From: Chaetoderma sp. LZ-2023a | Taxonomy: Eukaryota; Mollusca; Caudofoveata; Chaetodermatida; Chaetodermatidae | NCBI GenBank assembly: GCA_034401795.1 | Contig: CM067365.1 | Location: 17,165,166-17,229,165, forward strand | DNA: 64,000 nucleotides | Reading direction: 5' to 3' | In this document: positions 54,996 to 64,000 of the stretch, piece after piece | Numbering within the stretch: position 1 is the stretch's first letter | Layout of the letters: each line of letters opens with the position of its first letter | Made by a program: the position numbers and the translations under genes | The notes under the pieces: generated by a model | Told to the model about the DNA's origin: nothing | The model's input: only the letters and a program-made list of their open reading frames with translations | The model's database searches: none

Positions 54996-55261
54996 AGGTC
55001 AATTACCTAGATAATCGTCTAAATGAAAATATGCAAATCGTGCTTTCAAATAAATTATTAAATTGTCTGATAGCGTTATAAATAACATCATCTTCTCGCT
55101 ATTTCCCCGCTCATGTTGTATTGTACTGAGCATCGACTATTGTACATTGATTCAATATCATTCATTTTCCGGCGCATCCCCGTATCCGTATCGCAATGAT
55201 GTGATTCTTAAAGCTTTGGACAAGAAAGCTAAAAAAAACCCCGCAAAAATCCTTGAGGTTT

Positions 55262-55410
55262 TTAAAAATATTCTGTTAACTAATTTGACTGGGAGCTGTT
55301 GATGCCTATGGCAGCAACATGTTTTTGTCAAATTAGTTTCACAATACTCAACAGCTTACCAGTATGATTATGTTAAAATTGAGATTCTGGGAAGTCAGAG
55401 TTCAAAGGGT
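55262..55410. repeat. Hairpin-cored repeat, core and right block
   Basis: AATATTCTGTTAACTAATTT, GGGAGCTGTTGATGCCTATG, GCAGCAACATG, TCAAATTAGTTTCACAATAC and GAGATTCTGGGAAGTCAGAG. Confidence 0.8.
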
Positions 55411-55437
55411 TAACATCCCGTTACTGTTAGGTTACTG

Positions 55438-55698
55438 TTGAGGAAAAGTCATTCGCATCACAAACAGGGAGCATTGGACGACATTTGGCAGCAAGTCACG
55501 ACCTGTGCAAGAAACCAAGAACCTTTACTCACAGCTGTTAAATTCAGCACGCTCAGCCGGCATGGACACGCAGCACGCCACGACTCCTCATTGTCCAAGA
55601 CGATTCTCCAAGGTATTGTTAAAGACAAGCGACACAGCGACGGATCACGCAAGGCCTGGACTGACAGCATAAATGAGAGGACTGTTACAACCTATTAA
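55438..55698 (+). pseudogene. C-terminal tail of an RTE-like LINE
   Basis: LLTAVKFSTLSRHGHAARHD, SLSKTILQGIVKDKRHSDGS and RKAWTDSINE follow the pattern V-RR-L-W-GH-RHDSLSKTILQG...R-GRQRKAW-DNI seen at the end of many LINE proteins. The coding context before it is lost. An isolated 3' end left by 5' truncation. Confidence 0.75.
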
Positions 55699-55699
55699 C

Positions 55700-55925
55700 C
55701 CTCTAACCGGATGTTAACTCCAGCACCGTTTATCGGATTGTTTTGAAACTTCATAGGGTGCTTGGACTACGTCTGGAGAAGAAACCTATCGACATCGACG
55801 ATGATCCTAAATCCAAGATGGCCGCCTGTCACTGGCGGCCATTTTGAATATTGGTTTCCATGCGATAACTTCACTTCTGTTTACAGGATCGCTTTGAACC
55901 TAGTGATATGGATAGGTATGCATCA
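55700..55925. repeat. Dispersed repeat with GATGGCCGCC box, copy 1
   Basis: GGATTGTTTTGAAACTTCATAGG, GAGAAGAAACCTATCGACAT, ATGATCCTAAATCCAAGATGG, GGCCGCCTGTCACTGGCGGCC and TACAGGATCGCTTTGAACCT. The second copy is at 56545-56760. Confidence 0.75.
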
Positions 55926-56544
55926 TGATTTTTTACTCACATAACATGAAAAGGACACATAGCACTCACTCTAGCTATCATTAATTGAAAATCCATGTTT
56001 GTATACAGTACATCTAAATTGAATTGATTCAATGTTTTTAATTTCGAAATTGGCAGACTAGAACATCTCGCTGAATTCTCAGAAATCGCGAGATTCACAT
56101 CCTCTTTTCACGTCACTAAATAACAAATAGGATGAATACTCCGTACCTGAAGCTGGAACAAAAGTGGAGACTAACCATTCTACAATACTCTCAAACCTGC
56201 AGGCGAATCAGGGCACAGTCAGTCTTAGTTTCTGGTTAAAAGAAGAGTACGTTTCCGTTTCCTTGTCAGACCACAATCCGTAAGTTTGTAAGCATTGGCA
56301 AACCACACTCTGGCCGATATTTTGTTATTTCTTATGCGCGCGAAATATTATAAATAATTTCACGTGTTTGGTTGTCATCTGCTGTAGATGAATATGCCAC
56401 CAAGAAATTGAAGCATATTGTGGGATAGCAGAATGAGTGACTCACTGCCGATGTCACTTCGTAGAAAGCCCGTTACATTTCTCAGAGATCCAATCACCTA
56501 GTTACCCCTGAGTCCCCGGGACTCATTCATTACAAACCTATCAA

Positions 56545-56760
56545 AGTCACTGCATAGGATGACTGAACTAGGTCTAAGGAAGAAACCTATTAAAATTTAG
56601 ATGATCCGAAATCCAATATGACCGCCAGCTACCGGGGCCATCGTGAAGATTGGTTTCAGGATGATTACACCATGCCCGTTTATCGGATCGCTTTGAAACT
56701 TCATAGGATGACTGGTCTATGTCTGCGGAAGGAATCAGTGTTTTCTGATAGGTCTCATTC
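56545..56760. repeat. Dispersed repeat with GATGGCCGCC-like box, copy 2
   Basis: CATAGGATGACTGAACTAGG, AAGAAACCTATTAAAATTTA, GATCCGAAATCCAATATGAC and TTATCGGATCGCTTTGAAAC followed by another CTTCATAGGATGACTGG. The repeated last segment shows the unit occurs partly in tandem. Confidence 0.75.
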
Positions 56761-57139
56761 ATTGGTTTGCCATCATGGCGGGGTGTTATGCACCGTTTGC
56801 GGAGCTTTTGTTCTACATATACATGCACATATGACATGGACTTTAATTTCATGTTTGGGACATTTGACAAGATCATAGATTTCATAAACATAACTGTCTC
56901 TATTATAGTGACAGGAAAGCCTCGTCACCCGCGATATTTCTTAGCAAACAGAGCGGGCGATGACAGCCATTAACACACCACTTAGAAATATCATTCAGCA
57001 ACAATGTAGGGCACAGATTTATCTCTTAAATAAACACTTTATCCGCCAATCTGTGGAATTGACGATAATATTGTCGCCTAAACGATATACAGTACAGCTA
57101 AGAAATAACTGAGTATGTTTCCAAAACAAAATAAAACGC

Positions 57140-57245
57140 GTGCTGTTGAATATTTTTTAATACAATTTGATTGGAAGACATTGCTGCCTAAGGCAGCAAT
57201 GTCTTCCAATCCAATTATGTTAAAAATATTCAACAAATCATTTTG
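57140..57245. repeat. Hairpin repeat, second subfamily, copy 2
   Basis: ATTGGAAGACATTGCTGCCT then AAGGCAGCAATGTCTTCCAAT, a perfect 21-base stem, with GTTGAATATTTTTTAATACA and TTAAAAATATTCAAC outer arms. Same stem as at 33655-33770. Confidence 0.9.
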
Positions 57246-57541
57246 CTACATCATGTTGAAAAGTCTATCTATTAATTGTTTCTGGATTCCTTTATTTGGA
57301 AACATGTTATCATATTGGATGCATAGAGACAGATGAAAAACGTTAGCAGCTTGTTATCCGATGGTTTATTTGTGTTTGTCATTGATAACGCTCCGTGTTA
57401 GGAGTACGGCTTCCTGGTTAAGCAAAGTTTTCCTCTGAACGTTTGCATAGTTGCTGTTATTACACGTGTGGATACGGTTCTTTCATTATTTCCATCTTTG
57501 CTCTGCAAATATAAGGTTTTTATCACAATTAAAAAAAATAA

Positions 57542-57820
57542 ATGTTATCGACGGAACGTAACGTAAACGTGTCCATATCCAGCAGGGAAGGACGGTTTAG
57601 GAATGGATGGGGTAGAGTCATAACGATCACAGCCAAAAATCTAAATAAACCTGTGAGTGATAATAATGGGTACTTTTTGGATCCGCCCAATATTAGGTTG
57701 GTTAAGATATGTGGTCCAGAGACCGCATCTAAACAATCGTCATCAACTGGCGCCCAAAACGCTTTAAATAACAAAAGTGAAGTGCATCATTTAGACCACG
57801 TGCCTTCTAGACAGCTTTAA
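57542..57820 (+). CDS. Hypothetical 92-codon open frame, unrecognised
   Basis: Begins MLSTERNVNVSISSREGRFR, continues NGWGRVITITAKNLNK, DPPNIRLVKICGPETAS and ends HVPSRQL. No domain recognised and no homologue recalled. It lies 87 bases before the candidate first exon of the receptor gene on the same strand. Composition is protein-like, but an A-run (57531-57539) precedes the ATG, and a chance frame or retrocopied fragment cannot be excluded. Confidence 0.25.
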   Translation: MLSTERNVNVSISSREGRFRNGWGRVITITAKNLNKPVSDNNGYFLDPPNIRLVKICGPETASKQSSSTGAQNALNNKSEVHHLDHVPSRQL

Positions 57821-57906
57821 CGATCATCATCATCATAAGACTTTGGCTTTTAAGTTTGTTTCTGTATTTTTCATTATGGACCATTGCTTTGAGTAAGATA
57901 GGAACA

Positions 57907-57955
57907 ATGAAGTGTTTGGACAATGTTAGACTGTGGCTTAACGTGTTCCTGATAG
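57907..57955 (+). CDS. Candidate signal-peptide exon of the SMB-domain receptor gene
   Basis: ATG at 57907 gives MKCLDNVRLWLNVFLI plus one base, then a strong donor GTAAGT. Joining to the acceptor at 61720 restores a Val codon in the frame of the large exon: LNVFLI-V-TPCHTR. A basic residue followed by a short hydrophobic stretch fits a secretion signal, and the phase-1 junction after it is typical of secreted multidomain proteins. Not proven: the 3.77-kb intron could hide another start. Confidence 0.5.
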
Positions 57956-57979
57956 GTAAGTTAAAGAATAAAACATTAA

Positions 57980-58174
57980 CTCTTTAACACTCATATCATC
58001 CAAAAACGGCCTCTGCAGTGGTCTTGAGAAATGCTCATTTGCAGACCAAGAGAAGATTATTTTTGAAAGTGTATCACTGGAATGACTGGCGAAAATAATC
58101 TTCTCTTGGTCTACAAATGGACATTTTCTATGAGAAAATTATAATTTTCTTGAAAAAATTTAATGGTTAAAGGG
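57980..58174. mobile_element. piggyBac-like MITE, short copy
   Basis: TTAA (57976-57979) then CTCTTTAACACTCATATC; right end GGTTAAAGGG before TTAA (58175-58178). Inside, CCAAGAGAAGATTATTTTTG and its mirrored CAAAATAATCTTCTCTTGG-like partner flank a shortened ATCACTGGAATGACTGGCG core. Lies 24 bases beyond the donor of the candidate receptor exon 1. Confidence 0.75.
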
Positions 58175-58419
58175 TTAATACAGATTATTTTAGGCTGATT
58201 TAGCCGGGTCACGCACACAGTTGTGGGATTCTAGTGTACCGTGACGCGCTTGAGTGAAATCGTACCAGCAGTTTCCGAGATAGCGATAAATCTAGAATTT
58301 GATCCTAACCCCATCCGGATTGCTTTATCCGGATCACGTCTAATATCCCGTAATGTTAATTTTGTTGTGTTAAAATTTTAATCAAATCTGTAGTTGATTT
58401 TAGATACATACACGTACGC

Positions 58420-58500
58420 ACGGACGCACGCACGCATGCACGCGCTCGCGCACCCACCCAATCGCGCCCACAAGCACGCGCGCTCGCAAACACAATCGCA
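58420..58500. repeat. ACGC/GCGC-rich tract
   Basis: CGCACGCACGCATGCACGCG and related alternating units. Confidence 0.85.
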
Positions 58501-58534
58501 ATACTCGTTTCCCTTATGGAGCTGGGGTGACAGC

Positions 58535-58640
58535 ACTGCCATTTCTAGCTATTCCCCGCCTATTTCGAGCATACTCCGCCCACCAATTGCAAGGTAACAA
58601 TACAAGCCATCTGTTGAATATTCTGAAACTGATCTGACCG
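58535..58640. repeat. Hairpin-cored repeat, inverted fragment
   Basis: TAGCTATTCCCCGCCTATTT, ACTCCGCCCACCAATTGCAA then TGTTGAATATTCTGAAACTG and ATCTGACCGGGGCC. Only the GC-box block and the left stem survive. Confidence 0.7.
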
Positions 58641-59129
58641 GGGCCGAATTTAGACCTCGGGGAGCCCTGTGCAAAGTTTCTGAAATCATTTATCTGTGGC
58701 CATCGGGAACTGCCAAGTGCTAACTCAGACTGGCCTCTGTTGACCTTTCAGAAAAACGCTTTGTGATACTGATACCACACTATCTTATGGCTGGATTTAA
58801 AGTGATAAACAACATCTTTATTTTCCTTCCTAACATTTTCTTAAGACCTAACTTATATATCAATCTAAGAGAAGTTGGAACTGATTGCAAGCTTGACTGA
58901 ATATTTCTATACTTGGCCGAAGGTTTGCAACAATATCCACATTATGTGATTTGTCCCTGACAGCTTCGATATAGACATAAGTATAATCGAGCAATAGAGT
59001 AATACAGCATACAATGCATTTCTTGAGTTAAGACAAAAGAAAATTGTGTACCGTTTTGGGCCCTCTGGAAATTTGGAGACCCTGTGGAATTGTACTTGTT
59101 GCACTGCCGTAAGTTATGCCCTGCTAGCA

Positions 59130-59320
59130 ACAGATCCATATGAAATTAGTTTCAAAATATTCAACATGAAGTTTAAATTGTTAATTTATTTAAGACATAC
59201 AATTCATACATATTCGTGACGCAGCATTGCCACTTTCATCACCGACCTACGTTATTTTGATTTTGACGTCAGCTAGCATGTGACGTATATGATTATGACG
59301 TCATATCGTTGAATGACAGA
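59130..59320. repeat. Hairpin-cored repeat, right stem and CRE block
   Basis: ATGAAATTAGTTTCAAAATA, TTCAACATGAAGTTTAAATT, ACATACAATTCATACATATT, TTTTGACGTCAGCTAGCATG and GATTATGACGTCATATCG. Confidence 0.78.
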
Positions 59321-59429
59321 TCGGATCTATCCATTGTCTTAGTTACCTGGCTCTCTTAAAATTTTCACGAATGATGACGTCATCATACATGCAGTAACTA
59401 TGTAGAGAAAGCGGTGATGATACAACATT

Positions 59430-59645
59430 TTAACCATTTCAGACCGAAGACGGCCAAAACCGTGGTGGTAGTGGTCTCGAGGAATGCCCATTTGCAGACC
59501 AAAAGAAGGCTATTTTTGAAAATTTACTGAATGTCTAGCTCAGTAACTGAGCCAGTTATTCCAGTGTTAAATTCTTAGCCTGCAAATGGACATCACATTT
59601 TAAATATTTAGATTTTCTTGACCAAATTTAGTCTCTGAAGGATTA
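59430..59645. repeat. piggyBac-like MITE, decayed copy
   Basis: TTTTAACCATTTCAGACCG, GTGGTCTCGAGGAATGCCCA, TTTGCAGACCAAAAGAAGGC, CTCAGTAACTGAGCCAGTTA and GCAAATGGACATCACAT. The right TTAA end is lost. Confidence 0.65.
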
Positions 59646-59814
59646 TGGAATTAGAAACTGATTGTAGATATAGGTGACAGCAACTAAATGTTCGTGTTTA
59701 GATTAATCTACAGTAGTAGAGGTATCCGATCAGTTGCTCAAGTATCTGTCACAGTTAAATGACGAAGGTCTGGCACGGAAGTGGCTAAACTTCGATAGGA
59801 AGCGTCTGAGTCGT

Positions 59815-60060
59815 ATCTATTTGGTGAATTTACAATTTAATAAATATTCTGTTGAATATTTTAAAACAAACTTTGTTTCTAAAATTATTTTGAAAAGTGT
59901 AAAAATATTCAAAAGCTTACCTGTATAGATAGCCACCTTGAAATTGATATTCTGAGAATTTAGGGTTCAAAGTGTTAAAATCCATTCAAACACGCATACA
60001 AAGTGGGCGGAGCTTAGTAAAAATGGGCGGGGTATAGAAATGGATCTTTCTATTATGCAT
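59815..60060. repeat. Hairpin-cored dispersed repeat, copy
   Basis: TTACAATTTAATAAATATTC, GTTGAATATTTTAAAACAAA, TTGAAATTGATATTCTGAGA, AGTGGGCGGAGCTTAG and ATGGGCGGGGTATAG. The apex of the hairpin is replaced. Confidence 0.78.
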
Positions 60061-61720
60061 CATATTGATCCGTATTGGCCCAGTACCAGCCCAGTAAAAT
60101 GCCTTATCAGAGTAACCTAAATTACTAACTTCTTACGGGTTCGGGAAAGGGGGGAGGGGGTCTTCCTTTCTCGTATCCTCGAATAAACAAAACTTAAACA
60201 CATTTGTAAAAATGAATATAAAACTTATTAAACTTTATTCTATTATTATGATTTTACAATAGCAACATTGAAGACTTGTACAAATAAAGATAACTTTAAA
60301 TACAAATCGAATATGCTATAGCTATACTTTCTTACCAAAGATAACTCATCTGATCTACGGATGGTAACTGGATGGTAACTAGATTACTCGTCTGATTGTT
60401 GGAATAAAGATAACTTGAAACAGATTTAACTTATATATAAATAAAGTGGTTCCTCTGCTCTGACGTCATTTTGGGCTATTCTAAGGATTTCCCCCTAAAA
60501 CTCGTACTCTGATTGGTCCTTCGCTCTATTCTTGTGCAATCGTGGAACTGGTGAGAACCAGTTTGGGAGTGATGGCTCCTGACAGTTAATGTACACTTCT
60601 CTTGCTTTGACACGCCTCATCAACAGCCATATCTCACATACTTCGTGCTCCCACCTCTTTTTGTTTATTTTGACAAGAGCGTTAACCAACCAAGTAAGAC
60701 ATTGCTGTAATTACTCTCACAATGGGACAATTCTCATTTACTCATGACAGCGGATGGTTATCACTCATCATGACGTATCGGTGCTTTATCCGTAACCCAG
60801 TGTGGTTATTCCAGGATGATCATACGTTGTGCAATCAGCATCAGGTACCACGCAGCGGTGAATCATAGAACTGGTTTCTTTGGCACGCTATTCTGGCCGT
60901 TTCATTATTTAACATCTTCCCCGGCCATCATCATAACCCTATCTTACACGACAGTTCCGTACGATGCATTAACTACTGAGAAAGTCACCTTAAGGCTCCT
61001 CAGTATTTACGCCATCACTGTCTTACCATCACGCTGTGCCGTTCTCACATTAAAATATCAGAACCAGTTTTACGGTCTAACGCGGGTAAAACTCCGCCTC
61101 CTTATTTCTAGTAATTGTAGCGGTGTTTAAACACAACCCCAACACGGCTATTAAAATATTTAAACGGACAAACCTAGATTAATTGGTGATGACTGCATCC
61201 AACTTAATCAAATTAATTTCAAATACAACTAGCATACATTGATTGACCATAGTGATCGTAATTACCAGCCTTTTATTTACAACATGATTCTTTTCAAATA
61301 TACAAACAGTCATCCTGACATTCATTCTACATATTTGTACTCGTTATAGGTCACTGTCAAAATAGTCATCGGGTTTCCCCCAGTGATGTAATAATAACCC
61401 GCACTATTCATGTTCATACATGCTTCACATCCGACCTGTCTATAACGGCTTATTTCTCCTGGTACCTTGGAATCCCCAAATGACGTAACGTGACGATACT
61501 GTAATACATATTGACCATTGAGAAATTAACGCTTTGATTTCAGACGCACAGTGTTGAAGATCATATGCCAATATTTTCCAAGCACTAAATGCCATACAAT
61601 ATCGTACTCGGCGGATCTGAGGGTAGCTAATCTTAGAATCCGATATTCACAACATGTCATGTGTATTTAATTCTCACTTCTGGATCATGTCTTAATTTCA
61701 TTTAATATTTTTTTTTGCAG
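60061..61720. other. Remainder of the candidate receptor intron
   Basis: No coding similarity seen. It includes a G-rich stretch at 60145-60162 and A/T-rich sequence with TATATATAAATAAAG near 60430. Just before the exon is a polypyrimidine tract and acceptor TATTTTTTTTTGCAG ending at 61720. Confidence 0.5.
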
Positions 61721-64000
61721 TGACGCCATGCCACACACGTGGACGCCAAATGTCTACTATGAACATCTCCAAAATGCAAGGCGAGGATCTTAAGGATGTC
61801 GTTGTTGACAATGCAAGTATGCATACGTATGGACACCAATTCCAGCGACGTGGCGACACAAGTATGAAAGAACCGCATTTGCTTGGCCTAAAACTGCTGC
61901 ACTGCCACACATGCTATTCATGTACTGGTAGATGCATGGCAAATAAAATAAATGGCGATGGCAGAAATACTGTCACCATTATTCCTGACTCATGGACAGA
62001 TGGCGGTTTTATCTTAGAGGAAGCCAAGGATATGTCATTAAAATCCAAACAATGTAAGTGGGCATGTTGGTGTGATGTAAGATGTCCAATCTATGGAGAT
62101 TGTTGTTATGATTTTTATCAGACTTGTCTGAAGCTTAATGATAATGAGACGACTGATTTGTTTGAGAGCTTTCTCCAAGTATATGAAGATCGAGCAGTGA
62201 ACGGGATCCTTTTTGATTCACCAGAATGCTGTGAGCGACTACCAGACCATATTAGTCCATTTCAGTCTGTTCTCTCCGTGCGGGCTTGTTTGTCATCTAT
62301 GAATGTGTATATTAGCGAACACTCATTAAAAAGAAAACGTTATTACGTCATATCCCGATGTCCTTCATCATGGGTAGATGTTAACGTTCGTTCAGCATGT
62401 GAAATTAATTCCACGAGATATGCACACAATATCCATGTTAGTGACCCTGCTAGCACGGGCATGGTCTTTAAGAACCTGTTTTGTGCGTTGTGTCATACAC
62501 GGACCATAAATCAATCAGATTTCTGGAATGGAAGGGTTTCATGTCCGAAGGGCTATCTGGATAATGTCACTGAAACAGATACAGATAATGGCAACGGAAC
62601 TAGCTTTAACTTATCGAGTTCTATGTGTAAACTCTTCTTGAGGGCACGTGATGACGATTTTCTCCGTGCTGATTACAAAACTAATCTTACTTATGTCAGA
62701 ATTGGCACAGCACAACAAATTAGCGACGGTTTAAAAAACAACTCACTTATAGCTCTTGGGTCGGCTAAACAGGCGTGCTATTTTTACACACTACCCGTCC
62801 ATCCACTTCTACGCCTCAGCTTAATTTATGCAAATCCTCATTGTGCCATACAGCATACTGTTCAAAGATATAAATGTGATGACTGGTCTTCGGGAGTATA
62901 TCGTTCTGACATCCGTGTAGACATCGATACAATATCATTGCCACTCTTGTTCAGTTTCAAAGATTCAAATATAAAGAATATGTACGTGGCTTATGACAAA
63001 TTCATTGTGGATATTTTGGACAGTTCTAATGAACACGTGACGTGTGCCACTGGCGAGGTGTATAGCCTATCATCTAAGTCATGCGAGAAGTTGCCATGTC
63101 CCCGTGGCAAACAACGCATGCCTAATGGGGAATGCGAGAATTATGAAGATGTTACACAGGACCATGAGAAACGAGATTTGAATCAAACAAGGCCATTACT
63201 CATTAAATTTCACGCTGTGCTGCTTACTGGTGTGTATCATGGTAATAGTTGTACTATCTCATTAAGTCCGACTAACCGTATGTTACTATTGACCTCCAGT
63301 TTTTGCCAGGAACCAGATGCTAGTGTAAGGCACCGTGATAATGATAATCAAGGTGCTAATACCCTTGCTCAATCTCAACGCATGGATATCTTTGGGAGAT
63401 CAGGAGTTCAGTCATCGTCTATCGTCACTCAATTTAACATTGAATCTGACATTTGTCCAAGGACACTCAGTTTGTTTAATGAAACTATAAATTCAAATAG
63501 CAAAAGTGCTGTAAATATGTCTCAAATGATCAATATCGTTGATAAATGGAACGTAGTAGACGTGAAAAGGGCAGTAGAACCGACCATGGGCACAGATCCA
63601 TATAGTATATATGCTGAGACGTTTACAAGAATATCTGGATATCTGTTGCACATGAACAACTCTGATGATCAGATAAATAATGTCTGTGTGTTTCCTCTCC
63701 AAGTTCAGCTTTCCCTGGCGATTCCAACTGATGACAGCAATACAATTCCTGAGTTTATTTCCAAATTGGTTAATTACAATATCGGCGGCAACACAGTGAG
63801 AGGAATACGCTTGATGGAAAGGGAAAGCATTCTTGTTATAGGAAATATATCCGTTGAAGTTGGGATGAAATGCGATGTTAATGATTCAGAATTGCAAATT
63901 GAAAGTGATAGTAGAAGTGGTAATGACATGACCGTTTCATATATCAGTACGCTGTTCAACACTCGTGGTTTTGCATTCACTATGGCAGGTTTTCCCATAA
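61721..64000 (+). CDS. Somatomedin-B-domain protein, probable family-B-like receptor ectodomain (partial)
   Basis: One exon, open for 2280 nt and running past the window. The frame uses the acceptor at 61719-61720 (phase 1). Counting from the candidate ATG at 57907, residues 84-152 carry a somatomedin-B-like pattern: CTGRC (84-88), a long insert, CKWACWCDVRC (128-138), YGDCC (141-145) and a final Cys at 152. SMB modules are small disulfide-knotted extracellular domains. Further on are FKNLFCALCHT, a motif known to me from ectodomains of invertebrate Methuselah/adhesion-like receptors, TCATGEVYSLSSKSCEKLPC with PRGKQRMPNGEC, and at least ten N-glycosylation sequons (NQSD, NVTE, NGTS, NLSS, NLTY, NQTR, NMSQ, NNSD, NISV, NDSE). 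No membrane span before 64000. GPCR identity is inference until the seven-helix part is seen. Confidence 0.8.

Noticed and set aside
60816-61130. 104-codon frame with hydrophobic stretches as a receptor exon
   Set aside because: No similarity, no splice sites in phase, and it lies in the middle of the candidate intron; likely chance.
61698-61910. Minus-strand 70-codon frame
   Set aside because: Antisense to the start of the SMB-domain exon.

Overview
The window is nuclear DNA of an animal. It has spliced genes with GT/AG introns, animal LINE, hAT, Tc1, piggyBac, PIF/Harbinger and Gypsy remnants, dense microsatellites, and one 500-base N gap (37273-37772) that marks a draft assembly. The receptor ectodomain at the right end is of a kind common in marine invertebrates. 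I could not place the species; a lophotrochozoan or non-vertebrate deuterostome would fit.

Two host genes can be supported. The first is a carbonyl-reductase-like short-chain dehydrogenase on the minus strand, 50536 down to 30690. Seven exons (82, 179, 113, 126, 142, 64 and 98 nt) join with matching phases into 267 residues that carry every SDR signature; only the first short exon is uncertain (a candidate lies at 52459-52497). The second is on the plus strand: a probable signal-peptide exon (57907-57955) joins in phase to one large exon (61721 to beyond 64000) that starts with a somatomedin-B-like cysteine module. It is probably the extracellular part of a family-B-like receptor and runs off the window.

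Everything else recognisable is mobile DNA. 1-6.3 kb: LINE 3' ends, one split by two nested hAT-like elements. 7.9-15.5 kb: a hAT-like element with AAATGC arrays, a three-copy promoter-bearing repeat arranged forward/inverted/forward, and a Tc1 element inserted in the third copy. 16-25 kb: three broken LINEs, one with an SGNH-esterase-type first ORF, then a Gypsy RT/RNase H relic. 25.5-27.4 kb: a third hAT-like element. 29-60 kb: the reductase and receptor genes, filled with a hairpin-cored dispersed repeat. The 12.5-kb fifth confirmed reductase intron (33583-46038) holds an 11.5-kb inverted-repeat structure with PIF/Harbinger transposase and MADF pieces, minisatellites, a 1.6-kb direct duplication and the gap.

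The most unusual pattern is the set of three hAT-like elements. They have related CAGG-type ends and 8-bp target duplications, but each carries a different short subterminal repeat (AATTCC, AAATGC, or a CTTAAGCCC-like unit) around a similar hairpin-rich interior. I found no protein-coding system in the window that I would call new.
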